Below are positions 1-6,808 of a DNA stretch of 64,000 nucleotides, piece after piece. Under the pieces are notes generated by a model. The model was not told the DNA's origin, searched no databases, and saw only the letters and a program-made list of their open reading frames with translations. Origin of the DNA: UBA1240 sp045599185 (lineage in GTDB: Bacteria; Spirochaetota; Spirochaetia; Treponematales; Treponemataceae); assembly GCA_045599185.1 (NCBI GenBank), contig JAZRVO010000006.1:116163-180162 (forward strand). The letters run 5' to 3'. Position numbers and translations under genes: made by a program. Within the stretch, counting starts at the first letter, position 1; each line of letters starts with the position of its first letter.

Positions 1-642
1 CACAACGGTAGAATCCAGTACGTTTACTACACTGGATTTTCCGACTCCGGACTGACCGAAAAATACGCTGCGCCTGTCTTCAAGTATGGAAGCAAGTTCA
101 GGGATTCCTTCGCCTGTTCGCGCTGAAACGCGCAGAACCCGGTAGCCGATTCTTTCCCATTCTTTAAGGCGTTTTTCGGCATCGCTTTGACCTATAAGGT
201 CGTATTTGTTGCACAGAATTACTGGCGTTATTTCGGCTTCTTCGGCCTGCGCCAGAAGGCGGTCTACAAAGCGCGGTCTGAATGGGGGTGAATCCGGCGT
301 GGTAAAGCAGAAAACCTGATCGAGGTTTGCCGCCAGAAGCTGGGGTGCCCTGCCTTTTACGTTCCAGCGCACAAAAGCGTTTTTGCGCGGAATAAGCGAA
401 AGGATTTGTCCCTGTTTTGAGTCGCTTTCATCGGCTTCAATTTCTACGCTGTCGCCGGGTGCCAAAGGGTTATAGTATTTTTCCGGGGCTTTAAGTTTTT
501 TGCCCTTAATTGAACACTGTCTGGTTGTTCCGTCATCACATTCTACGGTAAAAACATTGTTAGAGCCGCCAATCACTGTACCATTCATATTAAATTGAAT
601 TTGCTGGAAAAAATGTTCTGTGTCAAGCTTGAGCTGTTCCAT
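1..642 (-). CDS. rsgA: Ribosome small-subunit-dependent GTPase A (5' part)
   Basis: This GTPase releases maturation factors from the late 30S ribosomal subunit in the cytoplasm. Only its first 214 codons lie in the window; the 3' end runs off the left edge. The circular permutation of the family is visible: an OB-fold-like N-terminus comes first, then the G4 motif NKYD (about residues 145-148), and only afterwards the P-loop GQSGVGKS (about 196-203). No Shine-Dalgarno sequence precedes the first ATG, and an in-frame ATG at 588 (MNGTVIGG) is a possible alternative start. It is divergent from the phosphatase gene at 1083, with a 440-bp repeat-rich spacer between them. Confidence 0.93.
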   Translation of the reverse strand, partial: MEQLKLDTEHFFQQIQFNMNGTVIGGSNNVFTVECDDGTTRQCSIKGKKLKAPEKYYNPLAPGDSVEIEADESDSKQGQILSLIPRKNAFVRWNVKGRAPQLLAANLDQVFCFTTPDSPPFRPRFVDRLLAQAEEAEITPVILCNKYDLIGQSDAEKRLKEWERIGYRVLRVSARTGEGIPELASILEDRRSVFFGQSGVGKSSVVNVLDSTVV

Positions 643-666
643 TATCAGTAACTAGTGATTTCTCTG

Positions 667-753
667 TGCTCAAGTTAGAGTTTTGCTTTGCAAAACTCCA
701 CTATTTTTCAGTGTTTTGGTAACGTGCTTTTTGATTAATCAGCAATTTCTGCT
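667..753. repeat. Intergenic direct repeat, copy B1
   Basis: This 87-bp unit starts with TGCTCAAG, contains a hairpin (GAGTTTTGC...GCAAAACTC, 678-698) and ends in AATCAGCAATTTCTGCT. A second imperfect copy of the same length lies at 819-905. No gene is visible in the 643-1082 spacer apart from these repeats, a central palindrome and the promoter of the phosphatase gene. Confidence 0.7.
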
Positions 754-767
754 TAGTGTAAGCACGC

Positions 768-795
768 GTACCAGTTTGCGTTGGCAAACTGGTAC
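768..795. repeat. Perfect 12-bp inverted repeat
   Basis: The arms GTACCAGTTTGC and GCAAACTGGTAC flank a 4-nt loop. The hairpin lies midway between the two direct repeats B1 and B2. It has no following T-run, so it is not a standard terminator for either neighbour. The stem core CAGTTTGC/GCAAACTG recurs in the spacer near 59865. Confidence 0.7.
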
Positions 796-818
796 CTGCA
801 AAAATTAGCGATTGACAA

Positions 819-905
819 TGCTCAAGGCGGAGTTTTGCAGGACAAAACTCCGCCAGTTTTCAGTGGTTTAATGGAGTGCTTTTTACATAATCAGCAATTC
901 CTGCT
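819..905. repeat. Intergenic direct repeat, copy B2
   Basis: This is the second copy of the 87-bp unit. Its hairpin has been replaced by a longer one with compensating arms (GGCGGAGTTTTG...CAAAACTCCGCC, 826-854), while the flanks TGCTCAAG, TTTTCAGTG, GTGCTTTTT and AATCAGCAATT are shared with copy B1. Keeping the pairing while changing the sequence suggests that RNA or DNA secondary structure is what is maintained. Confidence 0.7.
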
Positions 906-1047
906 AGAACATTAAAAATGTTTCTGTTTTTGAAGTGCACCCCTAAAGATGAATAAAAAGTTCATTTTTGGGCGGTGCTTTTTTTTGCGTAAACGCACAT
1001 TTAAAAGCGTGTTGCCTGTTTGCTTGCGGCGGCGGAAGGGCAGGGAT

Positions 1048-1076
1048 TTGAAAAAAGGCAGAAAGTTGGTTAAACT
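1048..1076 (+). promoter_or_regulatory. Sigma70-type promoter of the histidine phosphatase gene
   Basis: The -35 box TTGAAA (1048-1053) and -10 box TAAACT (1071-1076) are 17 bp apart. The -10 box ends 6 nt before the ATG at 1083, so the predicted transcript starts at or next to the start codon and would be leaderless. Confidence 0.65.
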
Positions 1077-1082
1077 TTCGGA

Positions 1083-1661
1083 ATGCTTTATGTAATGCGC
1101 CACGGAAAAACTGACTGGAACGCCCTTTATAAGCTGCAGGGCAGAACTGACATTCCCTTAAATGATGAAGGCCGGAAAATGGCAGAAGATGCCGCCCGTG
1201 AATACAAAGACGTTCACTTTGACATTTGTTATTGTTCGCCTTTGGCAAGGGCGCAGGAAACTGCCAGAATTTTGCTAGCCGGGCGGAATGTGCCGGTTGT
1301 TACGGATGAGCGCCTGATTGAAATGAGTTTTGGTGATTACGAAGGCGTAGACAATGTTTTTAATCACCCGGAATGGGCTGTGTACAAATTCTTTAAGGAT
1401 ACGGAAAACTATAAGGCTGCAAACGGTGCAGAAAGCCTGGAAGAACTTTACGGGCGCACCGGGGATTTTTTGCGGCGCGTAGTGAAAAAAGATTTGGAAG
1501 CCGGAAAAGATGTTCTGATTGTTGGCCACGGCGCAATGAACAACAGCCTTATCTGCCAGGTGCGTAAAATCCCCGTAAAAGATTTCTGGACTCTTGAAAT
1601 TCCAAACTGCAAGCTCATTCCCGTTGAAGGCACAATCACTTGTAAAAGTACTGGGAGCTGA
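1083..1661 (+). CDS. Histidine phosphatase superfamily protein with chimeric 3' end
   Basis: This is a phosphoglycerate-mutase-like phosphatase of 192 residues. The catalytic RHG motif (residues 6-8, RHGKTDWN) is at the N-terminus and the second catalytic histidine is in VGHGAMNN (about 147). The fold otherwise looks complete, and the natural substrate cannot be read from the sequence. The last residues (about GTITCKSTGS) lie in DNA that turns abruptly AT-rich at about 1635-1645 and that another frame reads as part of a toxin-like protein, so the original C-terminal end was probably replaced when foreign DNA joined here. The ATG has no Shine-Dalgarno sequence but a promoter 6 nt upstream. Confidence 0.85.
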   Translation: MLYVMRHGKTDWNALYKLQGRTDIPLNDEGRKMAEDAAREYKDVHFDICYCSPLARAQETARILLAGRNVPVVTDERLIEMSFGDYEGVDNVFNHPEWAVYKFFKDTENYKAANGAESLEELYGRTGDFLRRVVKKDLEAGKDVLIVGHGAMNNSLICQVRKIPVKDFWTLEIPNCKLIPVEGTITCKSTGS

Positions 1662-2673
1662 AAGGGCAGCAGAAATACTAATGCAACAGGGAATAGATGT
1701 AAGTAAAAATAGTACTTTCTCTATGGAACTAATAACAAGTGCTACAGGAATTTCTGAGGAATCATGGAACCATATGCCTAGTACTGACAAGGAAAAGGTT
1801 TATAGTTTATATAAAGAATCTCTAGTGGGCGAACTTCTGATGAATACGATGGGAGCATCTTGGGATGGAAAAGCGAATAAATGGCAAAATACAGATGGAA
1901 TTAAGCTGACTATTACTGATAAGGCATATGATGGAAATATTATGGCTGAAGTTCAAAATGGTAAGTATTTGTATTCTACTGTGACAGCAACATTGTTTAG
2001 AGATCCTGATAGTTGGAATAGCCTTACTAGTACTGATGGAATTAATTGGTCTAAAAATGTATCAAATTGGAATAAAGATTCAATACTCTATGAGAAAACT
2101 GGAATTAATTATGAATACTATGATAGATTAATAGTTGATCACTATCAAACTGTTGATAACTACATGTCTCAGGAAGGAACAAATCAACCGATATATGATT
2201 TTTCTAGTAAGCAGTGGATACAAGGAAATACTGTTATAGGAAATTTTAATATGGGGTATTATACAGATGGACAGGAAATAAGTTATAAATATAAAGATGC
2301 GAAGAAAGAAGAAGTCGTGAGAAAATATGAGAATGATTCTCTGGTTATTAATAATACTTATACCTTGAATAATGTAGTTGGTAATCATGGTGGTATAGGT
2401 AATTCATGGAATGATAGATGGCTTGGACATGATACTTCAAATAATATAAACGGAAGTTATGTTGATACAATATATACTCTTAATGGAAAAGATTATATTA
2501 CTGGATATTCGGATGGATGTTTTATTACTACGAGGGAAAACCAGAAAGAATTAATGAATAATCTTAAAAATAAATGGAAGTTTACTAATGGAATACAAAT
2601 AAAAGGATCGATAATAAACTATAACTACAATGATTATATTACTTTATATCCTAATACTAAAGGATGGAAATAG
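1594..2673 (+). CDS. Orphan toxin-like C-terminal module
   Basis: The open frame has 359 codons, but its first 15 or so overlap the phosphatase gene in another frame and have no ribosome-binding site. The convincing part begins near 1638 (VKVLGAERAAEILMQQG), which reads like the interior of a larger protein. The rest is AT-rich, glycine/asparagine/tyrosine-rich and unlike the neighbouring genes in codon use. Near the end come NHGG (His about 265) and YSDGCF (Cys about 309). That His...S-x-G-C order recalls L,D-transpeptidase catalytic sites, but this is a weak resemblance and I do not recognise the family. The gene ends immediately before a secreted partner. I infer a displaced toxin tip of a polymorphic, Rhs-like system; a plain secreted hypothetical is the alternative. 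Confidence 0.5.
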   Translation: MKFQTASSFPLKAQSLVKVLGAERAAEILMQQGIDVSKNSTFSMELITSATGISEESWNHMPSTDKEKVYSLYKESLVGELLMNTMGASWDGKANKWQNTDGIKLTITDKAYDGNIMAEVQNGKYLYSTVTATLFRDPDSWNSLTSTDGINWSKNVSNWNKDSILYEKTGINYEYYDRLIVDHYQTVDNYMSQEGTNQPIYDFSSKQWIQGNTVIGNFNMGYYTDGQEISYKYKDAKKEEVVRKYENDSLVINNTYTLNNVVGNHGGIGNSWNDRWLGHDTSNNINGSYVDTIYTLNGKDYITGYSDGCFITTRENQKELMNNLKNKWKFTNGIQIKGSIINYNYNDYITLYPNTKGWK

Positions 2674-2674
2674 A

Positions 2675-3562
2675 ATGAAAAAAAAAGTGATTTTTGTATG
2701 TGTTTTTTGTATCACAGTATTTCATGTTTTTGCACAATATATTATTCAGGCAGAAGAGATATTTAAAATGACCTGTGATACAAAATTTCATGAATATAAT
2801 CAATCTTTTGAAATAGGGAAATTAGCGGATTCCTATGTTGTATGGAATTTCAATCATGGTATAAAACTTCGTGAAGATTCTTTTTATTGTGATGATGAGA
2901 AGTATTCCAGATTTATTTATAATGATGATAAATATATTGTTTTATATGGATCAAATTTTTTCTTTATTTTTGAGCCTAAGTTATGGCAAACGATAAAATG
3001 TTATAGACCTACGGATATAATGAAATACTATGAAGATAATTCAACACAAGCAAATGTATTTTATGATGGAAATTATTTACCAAAATATGGAATAAGCAGC
3101 ATAAAGAATTCGTCTTTTTATTCAGAGCAAGCTAAAAATGGAATAATACAATATGTTTCCACATATTTGAATATTATATTAAATGAATATATTGATAATG
3201 CTGCATTTATTTTACGAAATCCATGGGTACCCGGAAAAGATAAAAATTCATCAGGAATCGGAGAATATCTGGAGATAGACTTCGAGAAACCAAAAGATAA
3301 TTTAGTTGTATTAAACGGTTATGTTGATTTAGAAAAAAGATATCTTTATAAAGCCAATAATCGAGTAAAAAAGGCAACAATAACATCATTGGATAAAGAA
3401 AATCCTTTTGAAATTGAATACGAGTTTGAAGATTATGTTCACTTCTCTGAAATCAATTTCCCTTGCGCTGTGAATAAAGTACGTTTTACTATTGATGAAG
3501 TTTATAAAGGTGAAAAGTGGGATGACACCTGTATTCAGGCTGTAATTACTAGATGGGAATAA
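2675..3562 (+). CDS. Secreted immunity-like hypothetical protein
   Basis: This 295-residue protein starts with MKKKV and a hydrophobic segment ending in FHVFAQ, a clear signal peptide (about 1-20), so it should act in the periplasm or at the cell surface. The ATG at 2675 follows the upstream stop by one base and its ribosome-binding site (AGGATGG) lies inside the end of the upstream frame, so the two genes are translationally coupled. The mature part is rich in Tyr, Asn and Asp; no family is recognised. Coupling to a toxin-like module and shared low G+C suggest an immunity partner working outside the cytoplasm. This role is inferred. Confidence 0.6.
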   Translation: MKKKVIFVCVFCITVFHVFAQYIIQAEEIFKMTCDTKFHEYNQSFEIGKLADSYVVWNFNHGIKLREDSFYCDDEKYSRFIYNDDKYIVLYGSNFFFIFEPKLWQTIKCYRPTDIMKYYEDNSTQANVFYDGNYLPKYGISSIKNSSFYSEQAKNGIIQYVSTYLNIILNEYIDNAAFILRNPWVPGKDKNSSGIGEYLEIDFEKPKDNLVVLNGYVDLEKRYLYKANNRVKKATITSLDKENPFEIEYEFEDYVHFSEINFPCAVNKVRFTIDEVYKGEKWDDTCIQAVITRWE

Positions 3563-3589
3563 TATGTAAAATTTTACTGGGGGCGTTAC

Positions 3590-3660
3590 GGGGGCAGCGA
3601 GCTGAATAAATTCAGCCCCCGTTAGAAGGGGTAGAGAGCAATAACGCAAAGCGTTAGTGC
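3590..3660. repeat. Compound GC-rich stem-loop element
   Basis: Two stems occur in tandem. The first pairs GGGGGC (3590-3595) with GCCCCC (3615-3620), with an inner CTGAAT/ATTCAG stem. The second is GCAATAACGC-AAA-GCGTTAGTGC (3638-3660). The block is far more GC-rich than the surrounding cassette and directly follows the immunity-like gene. It could be a mobile-cassette end or a dispersed repeat. It does not match the integron attC core consensus well. Confidence 0.5.
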
Positions 3661-3666
3661 GAACGA

Positions 3667-3689
3667 GGGGAAGGCATTCCCCTTTTTTT
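3667..3689 (+). terminator. Rho-independent terminator after the toxin/immunity-like pair
   Basis: The stem GGGGAA-GGCA-TTCCCC is followed by seven T residues. It closes the AT-rich two-gene unit. Confidence 0.75.
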
Positions 3690-3708
3690 ATATCTATCAT
3701 GCTGTTAG

Positions 3709-3876
3709 AAAAACAAGGGAATAGAAGAACTAGGAAAAGCATCGTGGGATCAGAAGATATGGTCAGGAGAATTCCTGGGATTTGAACCGCCAAGCATAAG
3801 AACTGTAGCAACAGTAGCTGCAGCAGCAGCGCCAGCATTTACGGCTTATGCTGAACCATCTAAAACGGGGCGCAGT
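3709..3876 (+). pseudogene. Coding remnant of a large toxin-like protein
   Basis: In one frame the sequence reads KNKGIEELGKASWDQ, then IWSGEFLGFEPPSIRT and an alanine-rich stretch VATVAAAAAPAFTAYAE, without a start codon, ribosome-binding site or clear end. It looks like an interior or linker piece of a big secreted or Rhs-like protein left behind by recombination. It lies just downstream of the toxin/immunity-like pair, which supports the view that the locus is a scrap-yard of exchanged tips. The 3563-3955 spacer holds only this remnant, the stem-loops, a terminator and repeat A3. Confidence 0.45.
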
Positions 3877-3903
3877 TTTTTTGCCATTACATATAAAGCC
3901 CAT

Positions 3904-3935
3904 AGTTTTGCCTGCGCCAAGCAACAGTTAGAGAT
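3904..3935 (-). repeat. Dispersed intergenic repeat, copy A3
   Basis: On the minus strand it reads TATCTCTAACTGTTGCTTGG followed by CGCAGGCAAAA. Two closely similar copies occur in direct orientation about 40 kb away, at 43991 and 44076. Confidence 0.6.
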
Positions 3936-3955
3936 AATTCAAAAAGCAAAAGCCT

Positions 3956-4528
3956 TTACCGGCGGATTTCTTTTTCCAGTCCTAAAAAGGTCAGAATCTC
4001 GCCAACGCCGTTCGGGTCATCGTTGCACTGGCCGGTAATTGCAAAGCCCAGTTTTTTATACATTGCCTGCGCCTTTGTATTGGTAAGAAGGGTGTCCAGC
4101 CGCAAAGCCTTGCAACCCGTTTTTTCTGCAAGACTTTCGTAAAAGTCCATAAAAATTCTGCCGTAACCCTTGCCCTGAAAAACCGGGTCAACGGCAAAAG
4201 TGTGAAGGACCAGCACTTCTTCAGGCTCTGCTGCAATTTTCCAGTTGTATTTGCCGTAAATTTCCGGCTGAAACTGATTTATAATTCCGCAGGCCACAAT
4301 TTTGCTGTTGCGGCCTTTATTGGCACAGCCGCTTGTACCGGCGGCTTTTTCATCTTCCAGCACGTACATTTCTTCTGCGGCCAGCGCCTTTTGCACGGTT
4401 TCCATGGTCGGATACGATTCTTTGTTCCAGCAGGTCTGCCTGCCGTTTACCGCTTCCCAGTCGCAAACGGCATTGTATATTTCCAGGCAGCGGTTTCCGT
4501 CTGCCGCCACAGCTTTTCTAATCTTCAT
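3956..4528 (-). CDS. GNAT family N-acetyltransferase
   Basis: This 190-residue protein belongs to the GCN5-related acetyltransferases, which move an acetyl group from acetyl-CoA to an amine. The acetyl-CoA-binding motif A is VDPVFQGKGYGRIFM in the second half, and the C-terminal LRLDTLLTNTKAQAMYKKLG is the usual beta5-alpha5 region. The substrate is unknown. The ATG is preceded by AAAGGA at proper distance. It lies 15 bp downstream of another GNAT gene on the same strand, so the two are probably cotranscribed. Confidence 0.88.
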   Translation of the reverse strand: MKIRKAVAADGNRCLEIYNAVCDWEAVNGRQTCWNKESYPTMETVQKALAAEEMYVLEDEKAAGTSGCANKGRNSKIVACGIINQFQPEIYGKYNWKIAAEPEEVLVLHTFAVDPVFQGKGYGRIFMDFYESLAEKTGCKALRLDTLLTNTKAQAMYKKLGFAITGQCNDDPNGVGEILTFLGLEKEIRR

Positions 4529-4543
4529 GAAATTTTAAATCCT

Positions 4544-5131
4544 TTAACTGTTTTCCAGTTTTTTCTTAAAAATAAAAGTTTTGTATTCTTCAGTTTCCGT
4601 AGAAAACGGCGCGTAAGTTCCCTGGTCTGCAAGTTCGTAGCCGTGGGAAACGTACCAGCCAACGTTGCAGTCGCTGTCAGTCCACAAAAAAAGGTTTTTG
4701 AAGCCCTGCTGCTTAAAATATTCAGTTGCTTCGTCAAGGATTTTTTTGCCCCAGCCTTTCTGTGTGCTTATAAAAAGATCCAGCTTTACGTCATCGTCAT
4801 TCATAAAGCCGTAAGCTTTTTCGTCCATCATGCAAAGGTATTCCCGGCTTAAATTGAACGAAAACTGCTGTTTTGGGGTAAGTTTTCGGTACTGTTCCTG
4901 CCACCAGGCTTCTGCGCTTATTTTGTCGCCTTTTTTAGAAGCGCAGGCAACAGCCATAAGCCTGCCGTTTTTTACCAGCTGAAACTGCATGTCATTGTCG
5001 TGCATGTCCATACGGATTACGGCTTCTGCGTAAATGCGGCGAAAACTTTCTTCCGCTTCCGGCGGTGTCCACAGGTCTTTTACCCTGTCTACAAGGGCAG
5101 AAATTCCATTAAAATCGAATTGTTCCAGCAT
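4544..5131 (-). CDS. GNAT-like acetyltransferase
   Basis: The 195-residue protein starts at the ATG at 5131, which follows GGAG by 7 nt; an ATG 21 codons upstream lacks such a site. The region GWGKKILDEATEYFKQQGFK followed by LFLWTDSDCNVGWYVSHGYE is typical of the C-terminal half of GNAT enzymes with an N-x-x-a/W-Y-x-x-x-G-Y motif. The substrate is unknown. It sits in a minus-strand group with the other acetyltransferase and the ZIP transporter. Confidence 0.8.
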   Translation of the reverse strand: MLEQFDFNGISALVDRVKDLWTPPEAEESFRRIYAEAVIRMDMHDNDMQFQLVKNGRLMAVACASKKGDKISAEAWWQEQYRKLTPKQQFSFNLSREYLCMMDEKAYGFMNDDDVKLDLFISTQKGWGKKILDEATEYFKQQGFKNLFLWTDSDCNVGWYVSHGYELADQGTYAPFSTETEEYKTFIFKKKLENS

Positions 5132-5203
5132 TTTTTTCTCCGTTCTTTCACCGCCCATAGCAGGTTTTGGGTGCATTTGTATTTGTGGCGGCAAATGGCT
5201 GTT

Positions 5204-5992
5204 TCAGCCCAGCGCCACGTCCAGTACCATCATCAGTGAAAAACCAATCATGAACATGACTGTGGCAAAATTCGTGTGTTCCTTGCCTTCGGCCATTTCC
5301 GGCACAAGTTCTTCAACTACAACGTAAATCATTGCACCGGCGGCAAAGCTTAAAAGATACGGCAAAACCGGAATGATGAACCGGGCGAGCAGAATGGTAA
5401 CAAGCCCTGCAACTGGTTCAACAATGCCGCTCAAAACGCCTTTCCAGCAGGCCTTTGCCTTGGATAGCCCGTTGCTGTGCAGCGGCATTGAAATAATTGC
5501 GCCTTCCGGAAAGTTCTGAATTGCAATGCCGATTGCCAGTGCAAGTGCGCCGGCTTCCGTAACCTGTGCCGCGCCTGTGTACCAGCCTGCGTATAAAACG
5601 CCTACAGCCATTCCTTCCGGAATATTGTGAAGTACAACGGCTAGCACCATCATTGTTGTTTTCTGCAGGCTGCTTTTTGGGCCTTCTACGGTTTCGTTTA
5701 AGTGCATGTGGGGTGTAATTACGTCCAGCAAAAGCAAAAACAGCATGCCAAGGCAAAAACCGGCCACGGCAGGAATGAAACCAAGTTTGCCCATGCCGCT
5801 GTTCTGTGCCTGTTCCATTGCCGGAATCAGCAGGCTCCACACGGCGGCCGCAATCATTACGCCGGCGGCAAAACCTGAAAGTGCCTTCTGCACGCCACCT
5901 TTCAGTTCTTTTTTCATGAAGAAAACGCATGCCGAACCAAGTGCCGTACCCAAAAACGGAATCAGTAATCCTTTTGCAATAATTCCAGTCAC
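5204..5992 (-). CDS. ZIP family divalent metal transporter
   Basis: This integral inner-membrane protein of 262 residues has about eight transmembrane segments. The two metal-site helices are plain: HNIPEGMAVG (about 122-131) and QNFPEGAIIS (about 159-168), the signature of the GufA/ZupT branch that imports zinc, iron or manganese. A His-containing loop (PHMHLNE) lies between helices three and four. The start is GTG with a strong GGAGGT site 4-5 nt upstream. It lies 31 bp below the tetR gene on the same strand and could be cotranscribed with it, although nothing in the sequence links the two functionally. Confidence 0.93.
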   Translation of the reverse strand: MTGIIAKGLLIPFLGTALGSACVFFMKKELKGGVQKALSGFAAGVMIAAAVWSLLIPAMEQAQNSGMGKLGFIPAVAGFCLGMLFLLLLDVITPHMHLNETVEGPKSSLQKTTMMVLAVVLHNIPEGMAVGVLYAGWYTGAAQVTEAGALALAIGIAIQNFPEGAIISMPLHSNGLSKAKACWKGVLSGIVEPVAGLVTILLARFIIPVLPYLLSFAAGAMIYVVVEELVPEMAEGKEHTNFATVMFMIGFSLMMVLDVALG

Positions 5993-6023
5993 AGTTACCT
6001 CCAGAAATTTTATGAAACCGGCT

Positions 6024-6653
6024 TTAGTCTTCGCAGGGAAGACCGAGCATATGCATGAACCCGAAATGAATGAAATCGTGAATGTTGCCGATAAAAACCA
6101 GCGCTTCTTCTTTATTCATTTTGTGCAGGACAATTTCTGCAAATGCATTGATGGTTGCGTTTGCAAAAAAGTGAATGGACATGTCATCAATAGCTTTTGT
6201 TATTTTGTATTTCTGTATCAGCCAGTGCATGGTTTTTAGCAGCGTGTTTGTGTATATATCCGAAATTTCTTCCAGAAATTTTTCGTGGGTGCTGCCTGCT
6301 GCTTTTGTTAAAAGCAGGGTGAATGCATCAAAGTTCTGGTACAAATATTCTATAAATGACAGAATTTCCTTTTGTTCGTCTTCGGAATGTGCCTGTCCCA
6401 CAGGATTTTCCAGATTTTCGTGATTTTCAACGCTTCCTTCATTTATGATGGCAACTGTTTCTTCAATTGCGCCGTCAACAAGGGCACAAAAAAGCGTGTC
6501 TTTGTCTTTAAAGTGGCGGTACATTGCCCCGGTGGTTAAGCCTGCGTTTGCCGCAATTGTGCGCAGCGATGCCGCCATAAAGCCTTTTTCCAGAAATTCC
6601 GCTTTGGCACTTTGTAATATTTTTGTTTTTGTATTTTCTGCATTTTCAGCCAT
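6024..6653 (-). CDS. TetR family transcriptional repressor
   Basis: The 209-residue protein has the N-terminal TetR helix-turn-helix (about residues 10-55: KTKILQSAKAEFLEKGF, then AANAGLTTGAMYRHFKDKD) and a divergent C-terminal ligand-binding domain. It is divergently transcribed from the RND permease gene. The 155-bp spacer carries three copies of a 15-bp palindrome GATAAC-N3-GTTATC, the expected kind of TetR operator. I infer that it represses both itself and the export operon until a ligand, perhaps a lipid or toxic compound, binds. Confidence 0.92.
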   Translation of the reverse strand: MAENAENTKTKILQSAKAEFLEKGFMAASLRTIAANAGLTTGAMYRHFKDKDTLFCALVDGAIEETVAIINEGSVENHENLENPVGQAHSEDEQKEILSFIEYLYQNFDAFTLLLTKAAGSTHEKFLEEISDIYTNTLLKTMHWLIQKYKITKAIDDMSIHFFANATINAFAEIVLHKMNKEEALVFIGNIHDFIHFGFMHMLGLPCED

Positions 6654-6696
6654 GCCTTTAATTTAAATGGAAAAATAAGACGCGTCAATAAAATTT

Positions 6697-6711
6697 GATA
6701 ACACTGTTATC
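6697..6711. promoter_or_regulatory. TetR-type operator O1
   Basis: GATAACACTGTTATC is a palindrome extended by TTT/AAA on both sides. It lies on the tetR side of the divergent region, 44 bp from the tetR start, where it would block tetR transcription. Confidence 0.75.
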
Positions 6712-6729
6712 AAATTCTTGGGAATTCTA

Positions 6730-6770
6730 TTGACAGATAACAGCGTTATCATTAAGATAACACCGTTATC
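6730..6770 (+). promoter_or_regulatory. RND operon promoter with operators O2 and O3
   Basis: The -35 box TTGACA (6730-6735) and -10 box TAAGAT (6753-6758) are separated by 17 bp. Operator O2, GATAACAGCGTTATC (6736-6750), fills the spacer, and operator O3, GATAACACCGTTATC (6756-6770), overlaps the -10 box and start site. The centres of O2 and O3 are 20 bp apart, about two helical turns, so two dimers could bind on the same face. Confidence 0.8.
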
Positions 6771-6808
6771 AAAATTTGTTAGTTTCAACTAACACTATGG
6801 AGGTAAAA

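Noticed and set aside
3590..3660. Integron attC site
   Set aside because: The stems lack a match to the RYYYAAC...GTTRRRY core; no integrase gene is in the window.
4202..4852. Long plus-strand frame opposite the two GNAT genes
   Set aside because: It is antisense to two well-recognised acetyltransferases and has Phe/Cys-rich, non-protein-like composition.
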